DNA of 32,455 bases, taken from assembly GCA_902789415.1 (NCBI GenBank), contig CADAOD010000032.1, positions 1 through 32,455 of the forward strand. Reading direction: 5' to 3'. The DNA comes from an uncultured Prevotellaceae bacterium (GTDB lineage: Bacteria; Bacteroidota; Bacteroidia; Bacteroidales; Bacteroidaceae). Below, piece by piece: positions 31,470 through 32,455 of this stretch (the stretch's first letter is position 1; each line of letters begins with the position of its first letter). Under the pieces are notes generated by a model. That model did not search any database and was not told the origin of the DNA. It was given only the letters and a program-made list of their open reading frames with translations. The position numbers and the translations under genes are program-made.

Positions 31470-32455
31470 TTAGAAGTCTTTGGTCATCTCAGCAACGCGG
31501 GCATTTACCTCGTCGATGAACTCCTGAATGGTCTTAACGCTCTGCTCGCCACCACCCTGTGGGCGTACGGCAACAGTACCATCAGCAGCTTCCTTCTCAC
31601 CTACGATAACCATATATGGAATACGCTTCAACTCGTTATCGCGAATCTTACGACCCAGCTTTTCGTTACGCATATCCACTGTAGCGCGAACGCCACCCAT
31701 ATCAAACTTCTTGGCAACCTCCTGAGCATAGTCGTTGTACTTCTCCGACAGAGGCAGGATAGCAACCTGATCAGGTGTCAACCACAATGGGAAGTGACCA
31801 GAAGTGTGCTCAATCAGCACAGCGCAGAAACGCTCCATAGAACCGAATGGTGCACGGTGAATCATCACAGGTGTCTTCTTCTGGTTGTCCTCATCAGTAT
31901 ACTCAAGGTTGAAACGCTTAGGCAAGTTGTAATCAACCTGGATAGTACCCAACTGCCAACGACGACCAATAGCGTCCTTAATCATGAAGTCGAGCTTAGG
32001 ACCATAGAAAGCAGCCTCGCCATATTCTACCTTAGCATGCAGGCCCTTCTCCTGACAAGCCTCAACGATAGCCTTCTCAGCCAGAGCCCAATCCTCGTCG
32101 GTACCTACATATTTATCGTGGTCGTTAGGATCGCGCAATGAAGGCGGTGAGCACGATGCTGATGATATCCATAACGTTCAGAAACTCCTGCTTAACCTGG
32201 TCTGGACGACAGAACAGGTGGGCATCGTCCTGTGTGAACGAACGTACACGAGTAAGTCCGTGAAGCTCACCACTCTGCTCGTAACGGTAAACAGTACCGA
32301 ACTCTGCAATACGCAGAGGCAGGTCGCGGTATGAACGTGGCTTCCATGCGAAGATCTCGCAGTGGTGAGGACAGTTCATTGGCTTCAGCATGTACTCTTC
32401 GTCCTCCTCAGGTGTATGTATTGGCTGGAACGAATCCTTACCATAATGTGCATAG
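31470..32455 (-). pseudogene. thrS: Threonyl-tRNA synthetase, C-terminal two-thirds, frame broken near 32130 and cut by the window edge
   Basis: The upstream frame (32455 to about 32130) encodes the class II core: [22 protein letters not shown] (with metal-binding Cys), and motif 2 [20 protein letters not shown]. It ends after [12 protein letters not shown]. The next part, [18 protein letters not shown], is in another frame. It continues through [14 protein letters not shown], motif 3 [20 protein letters not shown] and the anticodon-binding domain to 31470. Around nine residues between the two parts, usually of the type FxxFxAQI, are missing. A 29-nt loss would fit the frame change. The enzyme charges tRNA-Thr and is essential, so sequencing or assembly error is likely. 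The N-terminal TGS/editing part is outside the window. Confidence 0.87.

Overview
The window looks like Bacteroidales chromosome, most likely Prevotella or a close relative. Intergenic regions carry the Bacteroidetes promoter form (TTTG, 19-20 nt, TAnnTTTG) and start codons lack consistent Shine-Dalgarno sequences. Gene content fits as well: an RprX/RprY-type two-component pair, an EF-G2-type translation factor, a DUF4421-like protein and the thrS-infC-rpmI-rplT order. I see no tRNA, rRNA, CRISPR array, insertion sequence, integrase or phage gene, and no gene-free stretch longer than about 215 bases.

Layout. 1-86: the 5' end of rpsF. 200-2715: a minus-strand operon of sensor kinase, response regulator and a small membrane protein. 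2896-5055: an EF-G paralogue lacking the catalytic histidine. 5182-6294: hemW, divergent from it on the plus strand. 6291-19101: a same-strand minus run of eight tightly packed genes. The first five form the most interesting part of the window: a four-zinc-ribbon protein, a membrane-anchored Ser/Thr kinase, a protein with four AAA+ modules, a zinc-ribbon/FHA protein and a PP2C phosphatase. They are followed by metA, a U32/RlhA-like protein and a membrane protein. 19220-23887: a LolA-like protein, an ABC-F ATPase and an M13 metallopeptidase. 23968-26157: tex (plus strand). 26176-27306: a DUF4421-like protein. 27520-30066: a Cache-SpoIIE phosphatase-HATPase fusion with a STAS protein. 30137-32455: rplT, an rpmI remnant, infC and thrS (minus strand).

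How the genes may work together. The five-gene cluster holds a writer (kinase), an eraser (PP2C), a reader (FHA), a multi-domain ATPase and zinc-ribbon adaptors. It starts from a near-perfect promoter embedded in the terminator of the preceding gene. The kinase has five T-[VIM]-R motifs in a proline-rich N-terminal tail, and it shares a VRPxVNIS..SAS peptide with the FHA protein. This suggests a self-contained threonine-phosphorylation switch controlling a CbxX/SpoVK-like AAA+ machine. No secretion structural genes lie nearby, so the output is unknown. A second Ser/Thr module of RsbU/W/V type sits about 8.4 kb away.

Caution. Three of the four genes in the thrS-infC-rpmI-rplT block are broken by small deletions within about 2 kb. 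All are normally essential or highly conserved, so assembly error is the leading explanation.
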